Source of the DNA: Anaerolineae bacterium
GTDB lineage: Bacteria > Chloroflexota > Anaerolineae > Fen-1058
Length of the DNA: 53,323 nucleotides
Direction: 5' to 3'
Assembly (NCBI GenBank): GCA_003154115.1
Contig: PMCF01000131.1
Span: 1-53,323 of the forward strand
Position numbers and translations under genes: made by a program. How positions within the stretch are numbered: the first letter of the stretch is position 1; the number at the start of each line of letters is the position of its first letter. Shown one piece after another: positions 15,077 through 24,706 of this stretch. A model generated the notes under the pieces. It saw only the letters and a list, made by a program, of their open reading frames with translations. It did not search any database and was not told the DNA's origin.

Positions 15077-15940
15077 TCAGTCAGGAGTGTATAGCTGCAT
15101 TTCAATGCGCCGAAACGATTCAACAAATCGGGTCTCGAAGAACGCTGGAAGGTGGGAATCGTCGATAGGGATATTTTCGGTGTGGGTATCCAGATCGGGA
15201 TAGCGTTGATAGAGGTGCGCCAGCAGGGCTCGGCACAAAGAGACGGCATTGCCCTGTACGGTCCGCATGACGAAGTGAGACAATAAAAACTTCTGCTGCT
15301 CAAAGAGCAGCCAGCCAGTGGAGCCGTCTGGTAAGCTGAGCGATACCCCCAGCGTGTTTTCGATATTGGCAAAAGAACGAGTCTCATTTGTCCAGGCGGG
15401 TGAAGCGGAACGCGCAGCGAGCAGGGCTAGTGCCTCGGCGCGATCGAGCCAATCGACCTCGGCGGCAGGAATTTCGCCCGGGGGGCCAGGCGGGCGGCGC
15501 AGAATGAGCAGTTCGCGTGTTTCGGTGAATCCCAGTTTCAGGAAAAGCGTATGAGCCGGGGTGTTGTGCTTAATGACTTCCAGGGACGTGCAGTTGATCC
15601 CCAGCTGATCAGTAGCATCTAGCAATGCGCGCATGAGCGCCTCGCCCACGCCGCGTCTGCGCTTGACCGGCAATACCCCCAGGCGGGTGATCCAGGTTTG
15701 ACCGGGCCGCACGCCCAACATGGCCAAGCCCAGGATTTGATCGCCGTCGACGGCCACCCACGAGCGATCCAAATCAACGTCGTAGATGCGCACGTACTCG
15801 GCCAGGCGCGCGGCATTCATCGGCATCGGCACCAGATAATCCACCCGGGTCTGATTATAGGCAGCCACCAACTGGTCGATGCTGAAAGAACTAGCGGGGA
15901 GCAGCTGAAGGGAAGAAGCGCTTTCCCCCGAGGTCAGCAA
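15077..15940 (-). CDS. GNAT-family N-acetyltransferase with C-terminal extension
   Basis: The acetyl-CoA binding part lies near the N-terminus: SWVAVDGDQILGLAMLGV, the LGVLPVKRRRGVGEALMRAL segment (R/QxxGxG) and HTLFLKLGFTE. A further 130 residues, about half the protein, follow and may be a degenerate second GNAT fold. The start is uncertain: the open frame reaches 16111 through the upstream receiver gene, and I propose TTG 15940, close after that gene ends (287 aa). It is the last gene of the long minus-strand signalling run, so it may modify a protein or small molecule as an output. The substrate is unknown. Confidence 0.75.
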   Translation of the reverse strand: MLTSGESASSLQLLPASSFSIDQLVAAYNQTRVDYLVPMPMNAARLAEYVRIYDVDLDRSWVAVDGDQILGLAMLGVRPGQTWITRLGVLPVKRRRGVGEALMRALLDATDQLGINCTSLEVIKHNTPAHTLFLKLGFTETRELLILRRPPGPPGEIPAAEVDWLDRAEALALLAARSASPAWTNETRSFANIENTLGVSLSLPDGSTGWLLFEQQKFLLSHFVMRTVQGNAVSLCRALLAHLYQRYPDLDTHTENIPIDDSHLPAFFETRFVESFRRIEMQLYTPD

Positions 15941-15962
15941 CAGCGCTGTCTGCGAGTGTGGA

Positions 15963-16349
15963 TTAGCGGCGGAGGTAGGAGGCGATTCGATCGGCAAAGT
16001 CGGCGATCCGGATAGGTTTGCTGATGTAGCCGTTACAACCATACATTTCCACCATGCTGCGCGCCGTTTCTTCCGGCCAAGCCGTGCAAGCGATGATGGG
16101 CGTCTCGGCAAACAGCGCCATGTGCCGCAGCCGGCCGATCAAGGTCTGCCCGTCGATATCGGGCAGACCCAGATCGATCACGAACAGATTTGGTTGCTGT
16201 TCGATCGCTAGTCGCAACCCGGTCTCCCCATTGGCGGCCAGGCAGACCCGATAGCCACGCGCGGTCAACGTCCGACGAACCAACTCCAGATGATCGGGAT
16301 TGTCATCGATGACCAGAATACTGGGAGCCGGAAGTTCTTCTTGGGACAT
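15963..16349 (-). CDS. Single-domain response regulator (receiver)
   Basis: The 128-aa protein is a stand-alone receiver domain: ILVIDDNPDH for the acidic pocket, the phosphoacceptor Asp59 in NLFVIDLGLPDIDG, Thr in ACTAWPEE and the conserved Lys in YISKPI. There is no output domain. It begins 29 bases after the receiver gene upstream and is followed by the GNAT gene. The probable phosphate donor is the soluble kinase at 18405-20288. Single receivers of this kind act as phosphate sinks, relay links or protein-binding switches. Confidence 0.92.
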   Translation of the reverse strand: MSQEELPAPSILVIDDNPDHLELVRRTLTARGYRVCLAANGETGLRLAIEQQPNLFVIDLGLPDIDGQTLIGRLRHMALFAETPIIACTAWPEETARSMVEMYGCNGYISKPIRIADFADRIASYLRR

Positions 16350-16378
16350 GCAACCACCTACGCTTCGTCCAGCGCAGT

Positions 16379-16753
16379 CTAGATTGTGGCTTCGGGCAAG
16401 AATCCCATTACGTGCGCCCGCAGCTCACGAATGTTCACCGGCTTGGACATATACACGTCACAGCCAGCCGCCAAGGCCCGCTCGGCATCGCCTTTGAGGG
16501 CATTGGCGGTGATGGCGATAATGGGCACATGCAGATTTTTTTTATACGACCGTAAACGCCGGGCCACTTCGTAACCATCAATGTCCGGCAAGTTAATATC
16601 CAGCAATATCAGATCAGGGTGTTCCAGTTGAGTCGTGTCGATGCCGCTCAGCCCGTCAGCTGCCCATAAGAACTGATGGCCGAGTGCCGTAATGACACGC
16701 TGGACGAGCTGCATGTTGTCAGGGTTGTCTTCAATGTACAAGACCTTAGCCAT
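16379..16753 (-). CDS. Single-domain response regulator, DivK-like
   Basis: The 124-aa receiver has YIEDNPDN, phosphoacceptor Asp52 in LILLDINLPDIDGYEV, Thr/Ala in IAITANALKGD and Lys in VYMSKPVN. The sequence style (EDNPDNMQLV, NALKGDAERALAAGCD) is that of DivK/CckA-type relay receivers. Its ATG directly follows the TAG of the PLP enzyme-receiver gene with no space, so the two are translationally linked. It has no DNA-binding part. Confidence 0.93.
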   Translation of the reverse strand: MAKVLYIEDNPDNMQLVQRVITALGHQFLWAADGLSGIDTTQLEHPDLILLDINLPDIDGYEVARRLRSYKKNLHVPIIAITANALKGDAERALAAGCDVYMSKPVNIRELRAHVMGFLPEATI

Positions 16754-18412
16754 CTAATGACCCTCTTCACGTCCAGTTTTCACATCTAACACATGCACCA
16801 CCTGCTCGACGAATGCTCGCGGCGACAAGGCTGCTTTTTGATAGAGTGCTGCCACCCGGCCGGCCAAGCGCTGGCGCTCGGCTTCAGTAATGTCTCGCGC
16901 GCTCACGACGATGACGGGAATATGGCAAGTGCGGGCATCCCCCTTTAATTCCTCCAGAACGGAAAATCCGTCCAGGTTCGGCATTGTCAGATCGAGCACG
17001 ATCAGATCGGGCAAGCGCTGCCGTGCTTCTGCCAGGCCAGCGACACCATCCGAGGCATGGAACACCCGGTACGATTTTTTCGCTTCGAGCAGTCGCCGGA
17101 TCAGCAGCGCGTCATCGGCGTTGTCGTCCACGATGAGAACGGTGGTCACATTTTCGTCCAGGCGTTCCAACGCGGCTAACAGGCCATCGCGCGGTGCCGG
17201 TGGTTGATTGCCGGCGAGATCGACATCGACACGCCATTGATCGCCCAGCACATGCTTCTCCACCGGGAAGGTGTGTCCTGTGCAATTGACGACGACGAGA
17301 TCCTCGGATTTGATCACACCCTGTTTAGCTAACTTTTCAAGTCCGGCAAAGGCCACCGCTGTGGCCGGCTCTACCGCCATTCCTTCGCTCCGGGCCAGCG
17401 TTTGCATCGCCGTCCAGGCCTCCCGGTCGCTAACGCTTTCCATCGTTCCGCCAGACTGCTGGATCTTCTGCCGCAAGAGCGTATAAGCTTTGCCCGGATC
17501 ACCCGTTGAGAGAATGGCGATGAGCGTCTCCGGCGTAACCGGATCGGCCACCTCGCGTCCGGCCTTGAAGGCCTGCACCATGGGCGAGCAGCCTTCCACC
17601 TGAATCATCCCCAGTGCCGGAATGCGATCGATCAGCCCCATCTCAAACAGTTCTTGGAAGCCGCGATGTACGCCCAGGGGACCAAGTCCACCGCTCACCG
17701 ACTGGAAGTACCAGTCGGGGGCTCGCCATCCCAACTGTTCGACGATCTCATAGGCGATGGTCTTAAATGACTCGCGCGCCGGCAGACTGCGTGCGCCGCG
17801 ATCATAGAAGAGGTGTCGGCGTTGTGCAAAATCAGTCGCGATCTGCTTGGCCTGCTCGTAAGTGCCGCTGACTTTGATGACCTCTGCCCCGAACAAGGCT
17901 GCTTCCCGCAGCTTCTCCTGCGGCACCAGGCTGGTCATGAACACCCAGAGCTTGATCCCGGCCCGCGCACAAGCGGCGGCATAAGATACCGCGGCATTCC
18001 CGGTGGACGCAATGACACATTCATGGACGTCGGCCTCCAACATGGCCGCCACCGAGACGGCGGCCTGCCGATCTTTGAATGAGCCTGTGGCGTGCAAGCG
18101 CTCATCCTTGAGGTATAGGGACATGTTGCCCAACGTGGCAGCGTAGCGCCGCGACGGCCGCAGCGGTGTCCCTCCTGCGACGATTAAGTCCGGACAGGTG
18201 GGATCAACGATAGGGAGCACGTCATGATACCGCCACAGATTATGTGGCCGACCCGGCAGGCCGCGCAGCAATTCACGCTTGAATGCGGCGTAGTCGTAAT
18301 GACCCTGCAGCCACTCGGAACCGCACGCCTCACAGGTGGCACTGTCCAACGGCTGAGTCCATTGCAGATGGCCACATTCGATGCAGGTCGCTCGCAAGTG
18401 CAGTTTAGTCAT
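16754..18412 (-). CDS. Threonine-synthase-like PLP enzyme fused to a receiver domain
   Basis: The 552-aa protein has three parts. Residues 8-32 form a zinc-ribbon pattern (Cys10, Cys13, Cys27, Cys30). Residues 60-395 are a fold-type II PLP enzyme of the threonine synthase group: PLP-binding Lys113 in TGSFKDRQA, the STGNAA loop at 136-141, SVSGGLGPLG for phosphate, and CTGH. The catalytic residues appear intact. After a linker, residues 423-545 are a receiver with VDDNADD, phosphoacceptor Asp474 in LIVLDLTMPNLDG, VSARD, and KA near the end in place of the usual KP. Its ATG overlaps the kinase stop by 8 bases. Phosphorylation by that kinase would directly tie a metabolic enzyme to a two-component system. 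The substrate may not be phosphohomoserine. Confidence 0.9.
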   Translation of the reverse strand: MTKLHLRATCIECGHLQWTQPLDSATCEACGSEWLQGHYDYAAFKRELLRGLPGRPHNLWRYHDVLPIVDPTCPDLIVAGGTPLRPSRRYAATLGNMSLYLKDERLHATGSFKDRQAAVSVAAMLEADVHECVIASTGNAAVSYAAACARAGIKLWVFMTSLVPQEKLREAALFGAEVIKVSGTYEQAKQIATDFAQRRHLFYDRGARSLPARESFKTIAYEIVEQLGWRAPDWYFQSVSGGLGPLGVHRGFQELFEMGLIDRIPALGMIQVEGCSPMVQAFKAGREVADPVTPETLIAILSTGDPGKAYTLLRQKIQQSGGTMESVSDREAWTAMQTLARSEGMAVEPATAVAFAGLEKLAKQGVIKSEDLVVVNCTGHTFPVEKHVLGDQWRVDVDLAGNQPPAPRDGLLAALERLDENVTTVLIVDDNADDALLIRRLLEAKKSYRVFHASDGVAGLAEARQRLPDLIVLDLTMPNLDGFSVLEELKGDARTCHIPVIVVSARDITEAERQRLAGRVAALYQKAALSPRAFVEQVVHVLDVKTGREEGH

Positions 18413-20288
18413 GCTTGGTCTCCCTAGTCACTGGGAGTTCGATGATGAAAGTGGAACCTTCACCATGTACGCCGGTGCTTTCGACCCACAGCTGGCCGCC
18501 GTGCAATTCAATCAACTTACGGCTAATCGGCAGACCCAGACCTGTGCCGCCCGTCTTGCGCGTCGTCGAAGTGTCCACCTGACCGAATTCCTCAAAGATC
18601 ATCTGAGCCTGTTCCGGCAGCACGCCGATGCCTGTGTCGCGTACATTGATCCGCAGGCGCCCGTCGTGTCGCGTGGTAAAGATCGTGATACTGCCGCTTT
18701 CAGTGAATTTGATGGCATTGCCGACCAGGTTGATCATGACTTGGCGCAAACGGATGCGATCGGCCTCGATTATGAGATCGGGTGATGCGTCGGCTTCGAG
18801 TTGGAGGGTCAACGCTTTGTCACGAGCTAGCGACGCGGTGATGTTGACGACATCCATCAGGATTTCGTGCATATTGAAGCGCTCGATGTTCAGGTTCATT
18901 TTACCAGCTTCGATCTTGGCCATATCCAGCACGTCGTTGATCAGACTCAATAAATGCTGTCCGTTGCGATTGATCAGTTTTAGATCACTTTCCATGGTCT
19001 CGGTCAACGGGCCGTCCAGACCCTCCAGTATGACGTCGCTGAAGCCGAGGATGGAATTGAGCGGCGTGCGCAGTTCGTGGCTCATGTTAGCCAGGAAAGC
19101 CGATTTGAGACGGTCCAGCTTCTCCAATTCTGCCGCCCGTTTCTGAAGTTCTTCCGTCAGCCGCAGAGTTTCGAGGTGAATGCTCGTCTGCGCGGCTATG
19201 GCCGCCACCATGGCGGCGGCCTCCGGCGACACATTCTTCCAGCCTGCCACCGCCAATTGGCCGATGGTTTCGCCGCGCACCTTAAGCGGCTGCGCGATGG
19301 CAATGTCCTGCGGCAAAGGCGATTCTCGCAAAGGCGTCACCTGATTGGAATCGTAGACAAAGCCGAGAACGTCTTCCTCCTGTTGAGCGGTATACGACTG
19401 CCAGCTTTCACGGGTGAGGCGGCGAGTGGCTTCTTCGGCCTCGGCGCGGGCGCGGGAGGCATCTGCCAGCAGGCGCAGGTTTTCCACTTGCTGTCCGAGT
19501 TGCCGCGCAACTGCCGAGACCAGCGCTCGGTCTGCATCGGTCAGGGGGTGCGCGGGGGCGGCTTTCAGAAATAAGTCGCCGACGTGTTCATCCAGTACGT
19601 TGACGATCGCTTGAAAATCATGTTCGACCGGAGCTGCTTCGCCAAAGGGAGCAACAGCAGACTGGTCATACACATAACCAATGCGTTCGCCTTGATGGAT
19701 GCCATCCATGAAGGCTTCCCAGTTTTCGTGGGTAAAGCGACGGGTGGCGGCTTGCGCTTCGGCGCGGGCACGTTCGGTAGTGGCCAGCAGGCGCAGGTTC
19801 TGGATTTGCAGCGAGGCTTGTTGGGCAACGGCATTTGCCAAATTCATTTCTTCCGCAGACCATACGCGATCTGATGGCGGCTCGATCTGCATTTCTCCGA
19901 TTAACAGCCCGCTGGCAGTTAATGGGGCCTTGATGGCATTATCTAATTTCGACGCGGCAAAAGTTGTCAGGCGCAGCGGCATCGAATTCTCACTGCTAAA
20001 GGAGTAGCCCACCTGCTCTTTTTCGTAGAGGATGGAGGCCGTAGGACGCGCTTCTACAGTGTTTGCCTGTGCGGAGGCCCGCACCTCACTTTCCCTAAGT
20101 TGCGTTTCCAACTCACGGATGCGTGAGAGCAATGTGTCTATCTCGCGGCTTGGCGCTGAGCTGTCGTTGGCGGGCGGAGAGGTAGGCGCCTCATGCGTGA
20201 CAGGCGGAGTGTTCCCTTTTTCCGCGATCTGTTCCGGATCTGAAAAAAGTGTTTCAAGCCGTTTTTGTAAATCTTTAGTGAAGGCCAT
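18405..20288 (-). CDS. Soluble hybrid-free histidine kinase with GAF-like repeats
   Basis: The 627-aa protein lacks membrane helices. A low-complexity N-terminus and a coiled coil (about 48-75) lead into three GAF-like units (about 86-172, 184-275, 290-382). The second and third begin RRxTxExW and continue GYVYDQSAV or GFVYDSNQV; all three end with the ENLRLL-type helix. HisKA follows with His405 in FLANMSHELRTPLNS, then HATPase with NLVGNAIKFTE, DTGIGV and GTGLGLPIS. The start at ATG 20288 has AGGAGAT upstream. It is directly coupled to the PLP enzyme-receiver gene and lies after the four kinase-less sensors, so it may receive their signal and phosphorylate the three downstream receivers. 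Confidence 0.93.
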   Translation of the reverse strand: MAFTKDLQKRLETLFSDPEQIAEKGNTPPVTHEAPTSPPANDSSAPSREIDTLLSRIRELETQLRESEVRASAQANTVEARPTASILYEKEQVGYSFSSENSMPLRLTTFAASKLDNAIKAPLTASGLLIGEMQIEPPSDRVWSAEEMNLANAVAQQASLQIQNLRLLATTERARAEAQAATRRFTHENWEAFMDGIHQGERIGYVYDQSAVAPFGEAAPVEHDFQAIVNVLDEHVGDLFLKAAPAHPLTDADRALVSAVARQLGQQVENLRLLADASRARAEAEEATRRLTRESWQSYTAQQEEDVLGFVYDSNQVTPLRESPLPQDIAIAQPLKVRGETIGQLAVAGWKNVSPEAAAMVAAIAAQTSIHLETLRLTEELQKRAAELEKLDRLKSAFLANMSHELRTPLNSILGFSDVILEGLDGPLTETMESDLKLINRNGQHLLSLINDVLDMAKIEAGKMNLNIERFNMHEILMDVVNITASLARDKALTLQLEADASPDLIIEADRIRLRQVMINLVGNAIKFTESGSITIFTTRHDGRLRINVRDTGIGVLPEQAQMIFEEFGQVDTSTTRKTGGTGLGLPISRKLIELHGGQLWVESTGVHGEGSTFIIELPVTRETKHD

Positions 20289-20317
20289 GGGCAATATCTC
20301 CTGAGAGCCGGCGCCCG

Positions 20318-23300
20318 TTATTGCTTAGCTTTCATGCTCAACTGGGCAATGGTCATGGGCGCGCCCAAGGCATGACCCAATTCGCGCGCGGCGATCTGCA
20401 GCACGGCTTCCACGGTGGTGGCGCTTTGGATCTTCTGGCTGATGACATTCAGTGCGCTTTCGCGTTCAGCCTGCTGTTGTGCTCGTTCGAACTGGCGACG
20501 GTTTTCCAGCACGGTGGCGATCTGCGGCGCCAGCGCCGTGAACAGGCGGATTTCATCTTGAGTGAAGTTATGCGGTTCTTCGGAGATCAATGAGACAATG
20601 CCGATTTGCTGCGTCCCTGCAAACAGAGGTAGGGTGGCAAGCGCACGGTAGTTCTGTTTTTTGGCCACTTGCATTGCAGCTGGATCCACCCTTTTATCAT
20701 GGTTTACATCATTGATGAACAAGGGTGTGGGTTCCACGAATAGAGAGAGCACCTTTATCTCGTTTGCCGTAAGAGAACGCCCGATGGCCTCTGGCTCGTA
20801 GTTGGGGCTATTCAAAGAGGATGCACGCCAGGTGGCCGCCAGTGTCATCCGATCCAGCTCACCAGCCGCGTTATAATTAAAAATTTCCAAGCCAGCGCGA
20901 CTGATTGCCGGTATATTGAGCGTTTCGACGGTGGCTTTGAGTAGTTCCTGCAAGTCTGCAGCTTGGGCAACGCTTCGGCTGGCTTCAAACAGTCTTTCGG
21001 ACTGCGCCAGCGCGGATTGCGTTTGATCAAAGAGGCGGGCGCTTTCCAATGCCAGGGCAATTTGATCGGAAACCTGCTGAAGGAAAGTATACTCTTCAGG
21101 AGAGGTAGGATGTTGCGGGTCATTGGCGACGGTTAACGTTCCAACGATTTCGCCGCCCAGCACTCTCATTGGAATGTTGGCAAAAAGTTCATCTGCCAAA
21201 ACCGTCTCATCCACCGGCCGGATGCCTGCCTGATCGAACATGAAGCCCGCAGGCAAATCTGTGGTATCGCGGTACTCCTTCCAACCTTCATGGCTCATGG
21301 TACGGTACAGGCGATTCACTTCTTCGAGCCGTTCAGCCATCTCCTGGCGCAAACGAGTTTGTTCGATAGCCACCGCGACCTGGCCGCATAAGCCTTCCAG
21401 CAACAGGCGGTCATCTTCGGTGAGGGCGCCAGCTTGATTACTCTGCACATCAAGCACGCCCAACACGGTGTCTTGCCATTTGATCGGCATGGCGATTTCG
21501 CCTTTGGTCTCGGGCAGCAAGGGATTGGGCTGCCAGTCGGGGTCTTCCGCCAGGGTGGAACGTAGGACGGTTTTTCCGCTGGCTGCGGCAGTACCGATCA
21601 AACCTGCCCCCATGGGCATTTGGTGACCGCCGGCAAGCATTTTTTGCCCAGTTTCACCATAACCATTGATCAGAACCACAGCATCCTGTGCAGGGTCGTA
21701 GCGCAATAGTTGTGTATGGTAATAACCAAGGCGTTCCTTGATGAGTGTTACGACTCGTTCAAAGAGGTCGCTTAATTCAGATGCGGAGGCAACTTCCTGC
21801 GAGATTTCGGTGCTAACCTGCACCTGGTAACCGCGCCGTTCGAACGCCTGTTGGACTTGAGCCTCCAACAGTTTGCGCTCGGTGATATCGCGGATAATGG
21901 CTTGAACCAGGATTTCCCCGCCAATTTCCAGGCGATTGAGTGACACTTCGGCGTCGAATGGCGTGCCATCCCCGTGGAGATGCTTCCATTCAAAGACCGG
22001 CATTTCGCCTTGCCGCGCCAAATTGATTTTCTCGCCCGCCTTTTGAACCGAACTAACGCCGTCGGGCTGGAATTCTGGCGAGAACTCGACAACGGAGTGA
22101 CCAATGATTTGGTCTTTGCTGTCCAGCTTGAATATTTTTGGCGTCTGGGAATTGCAGTCGACCAGCATATCTTCCCGCAAGGTAAAGATGGCATCGTTGG
22201 CGCCCTCGAACAAGGCGCGGAAGCGTTGTTCACTTTCACGCATAGATGCTTCCGCTTCTTTGCGCTCGGTAATGTCGCGGACAACGGTGGTCAGGTATTG
22301 CATCTGTCCCTGTTTATCTTTGGAAGCGGCAATCACCTGTGAGACCGGGAAACGGCTGCCGTCTTTGCGGACAAACTCGCTTTCGCCCTCCCACACGCCT
22401 TCGCGCGCTATCGTTTCAAAGACTTCGGGCGGCAAGGTGGGCTGGAAACTGCCAATTTTCATGCTACCGTAAAATTCTTCGGCGGTGTAACCGGTCATCG
22501 CCAGTCCGGCGGGGTTGATGTATACGCCTGCGCCGTCCGGCGTAGCCATGCCGATGAAGTCGGTGACAGTATCCGTAACGATTTTTGTGCGCCGCAGTTC
22601 TTCTTCTGCCTGTTTGCGTTCGGTGATGTCGCGCAAGACGGTAACGCGCGCCATGCGTCCCTGATACGGCGCGACCTTACCGGTAAGTTCAAGCGGGAAT
22701 GTAGTGCCATCTTTTCTTAACCCTGTCACCTCGTATGGCTTTTCATAACCTGAACGAATATTGTTGGCTACTATCTCGCGGCTTTCCGGGACAAAGAAAT
22801 CTGTCGCGCGCATTCCGATGAATTCCGCCAGGTCGTACCCGAACATTGTGGAACAGACCTGGTTAACATCCAACACAATGCCTTTCTCATGGATGGCAAT
22901 CCCCTCGGTGGTGGATTCGGACAACAACTGGTATCTTGCTTCACTTTCGTTCAATCGCGCTTCCGCTTGTTTGCGCTCGGATATATCACGACACACGGTC
23001 ATGATCCTTCCCTCCACGACCGTTGCGTTGAGCTCAACAGGAGTGATCTTTCCGTTTTGATCGACATAATCAATCTCGAGATTTCTGATATGTCCATCTT
23101 TCAAGCACTGTTGGATCGCCTCGGCATTTCTTTTTTGCTCATATTCGGCAGTCCATTCGACGGGACTCCGGCCGCGTATTTCCTCCAAGTCATGGTAGCC
23201 GGCGAGACGGGCATATTCTGCATTTGCATCCAACACCCGGCCCTGCCCGTCAATAATGACATAACCAGTCGCAGTTGTGTCAATCAATGCCTGATAGAGC

Positions 23301-24706
23301 TCTTTGCTCTCCTGTACCGCCTTTTCCGCTATTTTGCGATCGGCAATATGTCTGGCTTGCTGGATGTTCTGCACAGCCATATTCGACAACTGCCCGGCAA
23401 TCAGAAACAGCGCCTGCCCCACCTGGGCAAACCTCTCTTTGGGCATACGGGTTACATCCTTCAACGCGTTGCGGAACTCCTCCTCATCGGCTTCAATTTC
23501 CCTGCCATACGCCAGCATGGACTCCTGATCGACGGACTCGTCAAGCACTTGTCCAATCAGCCAGTTGGCGATATGACGCTCTCCAATATGAATACTGGCG
23601 CCACCATCCCAAAGTCCGCCGCTCAAGCAAGGTTGTAAAATCGGCCCATTCGGACTTCCCCGGCCCACAACTGCATCAGAGCGGTAACAATTTGCCAGGC
23701 CCTTCTCTGTTTTCCGAATGATATGTTCGCACAAGTAACAGAAATTACTTGCTTTTGTAATCGGCTTCCCATCTACATCTGTGATGATGGATGCAACACC
23801 AGTGGCAATAGCAAAAGCATCCTGGATTTCCTGAATCTCGTGTAGATTGAACAAGTCTTCAAAACGCAAATTTTCCACATCGCTCGTTGGGATGGTTAGC
23901 GCAACGATGCGCTGCTCAAGGATATCTTTGGCCTGTTTGCGTTCAGATATATCTTCGATAATCGAGAGAGCCGCAGGCACCCCCTGATAGCTGAACATTT
24001 CAATGGTGATCTCAACCCAGATTAACGAACCATCCTGCTTTTTGAGTTGAATTTCGGCGCCATGAACCCGGCCTTCCTTTTGCAGAATTTCGACAAATCG
24101 AGAGCGGTCTGCTGGATCATGGTAGAAATCGGGTGTCTGATTACCTATAATTTGCTCAAGCGGTATCCCGATCAGATCACTGACCTGCTGGTTGGCGTAC
24201 AACGCGGTTCCATCCGAAAGTCGGGTCACAATTACTGGCTGGGGAATGGCTCCAAACAAGGTTTTTAAGCGTTGTTCGTTCTCGATGACAGCTTGTTCCA
24301 CCTGTTTGCGCGCGCTGATATCGGTGATTTCTGAGAGCAAAACCTGCTCACCTTCAAAGCTAAAAGAATGAATTGAAATTGAGACCCAGATCATATTTCC
24401 ATCGGCTCGACGGGCACGTAAATCGTTATTCGTTATGGAGCCTTCGGCGCGAAAACGCGCCAGTATGGCCTTGCGGTCTTCCGAATCCCAATAAAAATCA
24501 GGTACTGGCATGCCACTTATGGTGGTAGTATCAGCAATGCCCAACAAACTGGCAATCGCTTTGTTGGCATATAGAATTGAGCCATCATTGATCCGTGTGA
24601 TCAATACGCCAATGGATGATGTATCGAGAATCTGTTGTTCATAGCTGGCAACTTGGCTTTCGTCTTGTTTATCAGCCTTCTTTGGATTTTTTTGTGAAGC
24701 GTTCAT
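20318..24706 (-). CDS. Giant PAS-PocR-PAS-GAF sensor without kinase domain
   Basis: The 1462-aa soluble protein consists only of sensory domains: two PAS (24-137, 145-258), a PocR domain (about 284-450) with the conserved cysteines CYLC at 323-326, Cys340 and Cys360, four further PAS (466-580, 586-698, 704-816, 822-945), a GAF (968-1118) with the NPLLPETK signature, a WxxY-type GAF-like unit (1130-1222), another GAF (1238-1402) and a C-terminal tail with [12 protein letters not shown] and RELGHALG (1414-1450). No HisKA, HATPase, GGDEF, EAL or receiver is present. The ATG overlaps the upstream stop as ATGA. I infer it must act through protein contacts, probably with the kinase encoded 30 bases downstream. 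Confidence 0.9.
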   Translation of the reverse strand: MNASQKNPKKADKQDESQVASYEQQILDTSSIGVLITRINDGSILYANKAIASLLGIADTTTISGMPVPDFYWDSEDRKAILARFRAEGSITNNDLRARRADGNMIWVSISIHSFSFEGEQVLLSEITDISARKQVEQAVIENEQRLKTLFGAIPQPVIVTRLSDGTALYANQQVSDLIGIPLEQIIGNQTPDFYHDPADRSRFVEILQKEGRVHGAEIQLKKQDGSLIWVEITIEMFSYQGVPAALSIIEDISERKQAKDILEQRIVALTIPTSDVENLRFEDLFNLHEIQEIQDAFAIATGVASIITDVDGKPITKASNFCYLCEHIIRKTEKGLANCYRSDAVVGRGSPNGPILQPCLSGGLWDGGASIHIGERHIANWLIGQVLDESVDQESMLAYGREIEADEEEFRNALKDVTRMPKERFAQVGQALFLIAGQLSNMAVQNIQQARHIADRKIAEKAVQESKELYQALIDTTATGYVIIDGQGRVLDANAEYARLAGYHDLEEIRGRSPVEWTAEYEQKRNAEAIQQCLKDGHIRNLEIDYVDQNGKITPVELNATVVEGRIMTVCRDISERKQAEARLNESEARYQLLSESTTEGIAIHEKGIVLDVNQVCSTMFGYDLAEFIGMRATDFFVPESREIVANNIRSGYEKPYEVTGLRKDGTTFPLELTGKVAPYQGRMARVTVLRDITERKQAEEELRRTKIVTDTVTDFIGMATPDGAGVYINPAGLAMTGYTAEEFYGSMKIGSFQPTLPPEVFETIAREGVWEGESEFVRKDGSRFPVSQVIAASKDKQGQMQYLTTVVRDITERKEAEASMRESEQRFRALFEGANDAIFTLREDMLVDCNSQTPKIFKLDSKDQIIGHSVVEFSPEFQPDGVSSVQKAGEKINLARQGEMPVFEWKHLHGDGTPFDAEVSLNRLEIGGEILVQAIIRDITERKLLEAQVQQAFERRGYQVQVSTEISQEVASASELSDLFERVVTLIKERLGYYHTQLLRYDPAQDAVVLINGYGETGQKMLAGGHQMPMGAGLIGTAAASGKTVLRSTLAEDPDWQPNPLLPETKGEIAMPIKWQDTVLGVLDVQSNQAGALTEDDRLLLEGLCGQVAVAIEQTRLRQEMAERLEEVNRLYRTMSHEGWKEYRDTTDLPAGFMFDQAGIRPVDETVLADELFANIPMRVLGGEIVGTLTVANDPQHPTSPEEYTFLQQVSDQIALALESARLFDQTQSALAQSERLFEASRSVAQAADLQELLKATVETLNIPAISRAGLEIFNYNAAGELDRMTLAATWRASSLNSPNYEPEAIGRSLTANEIKVLSLFVEPTPLFINDVNHDKRVDPAAMQVAKKQNYRALATLPLFAGTQQIGIVSLISEEPHNFTQDEIRLFTALAPQIATVLENRRQFERAQQQAERESALNVISQKIQSATTVEAVLQIAARELGHALGAPMTIAQLSMKAKQ

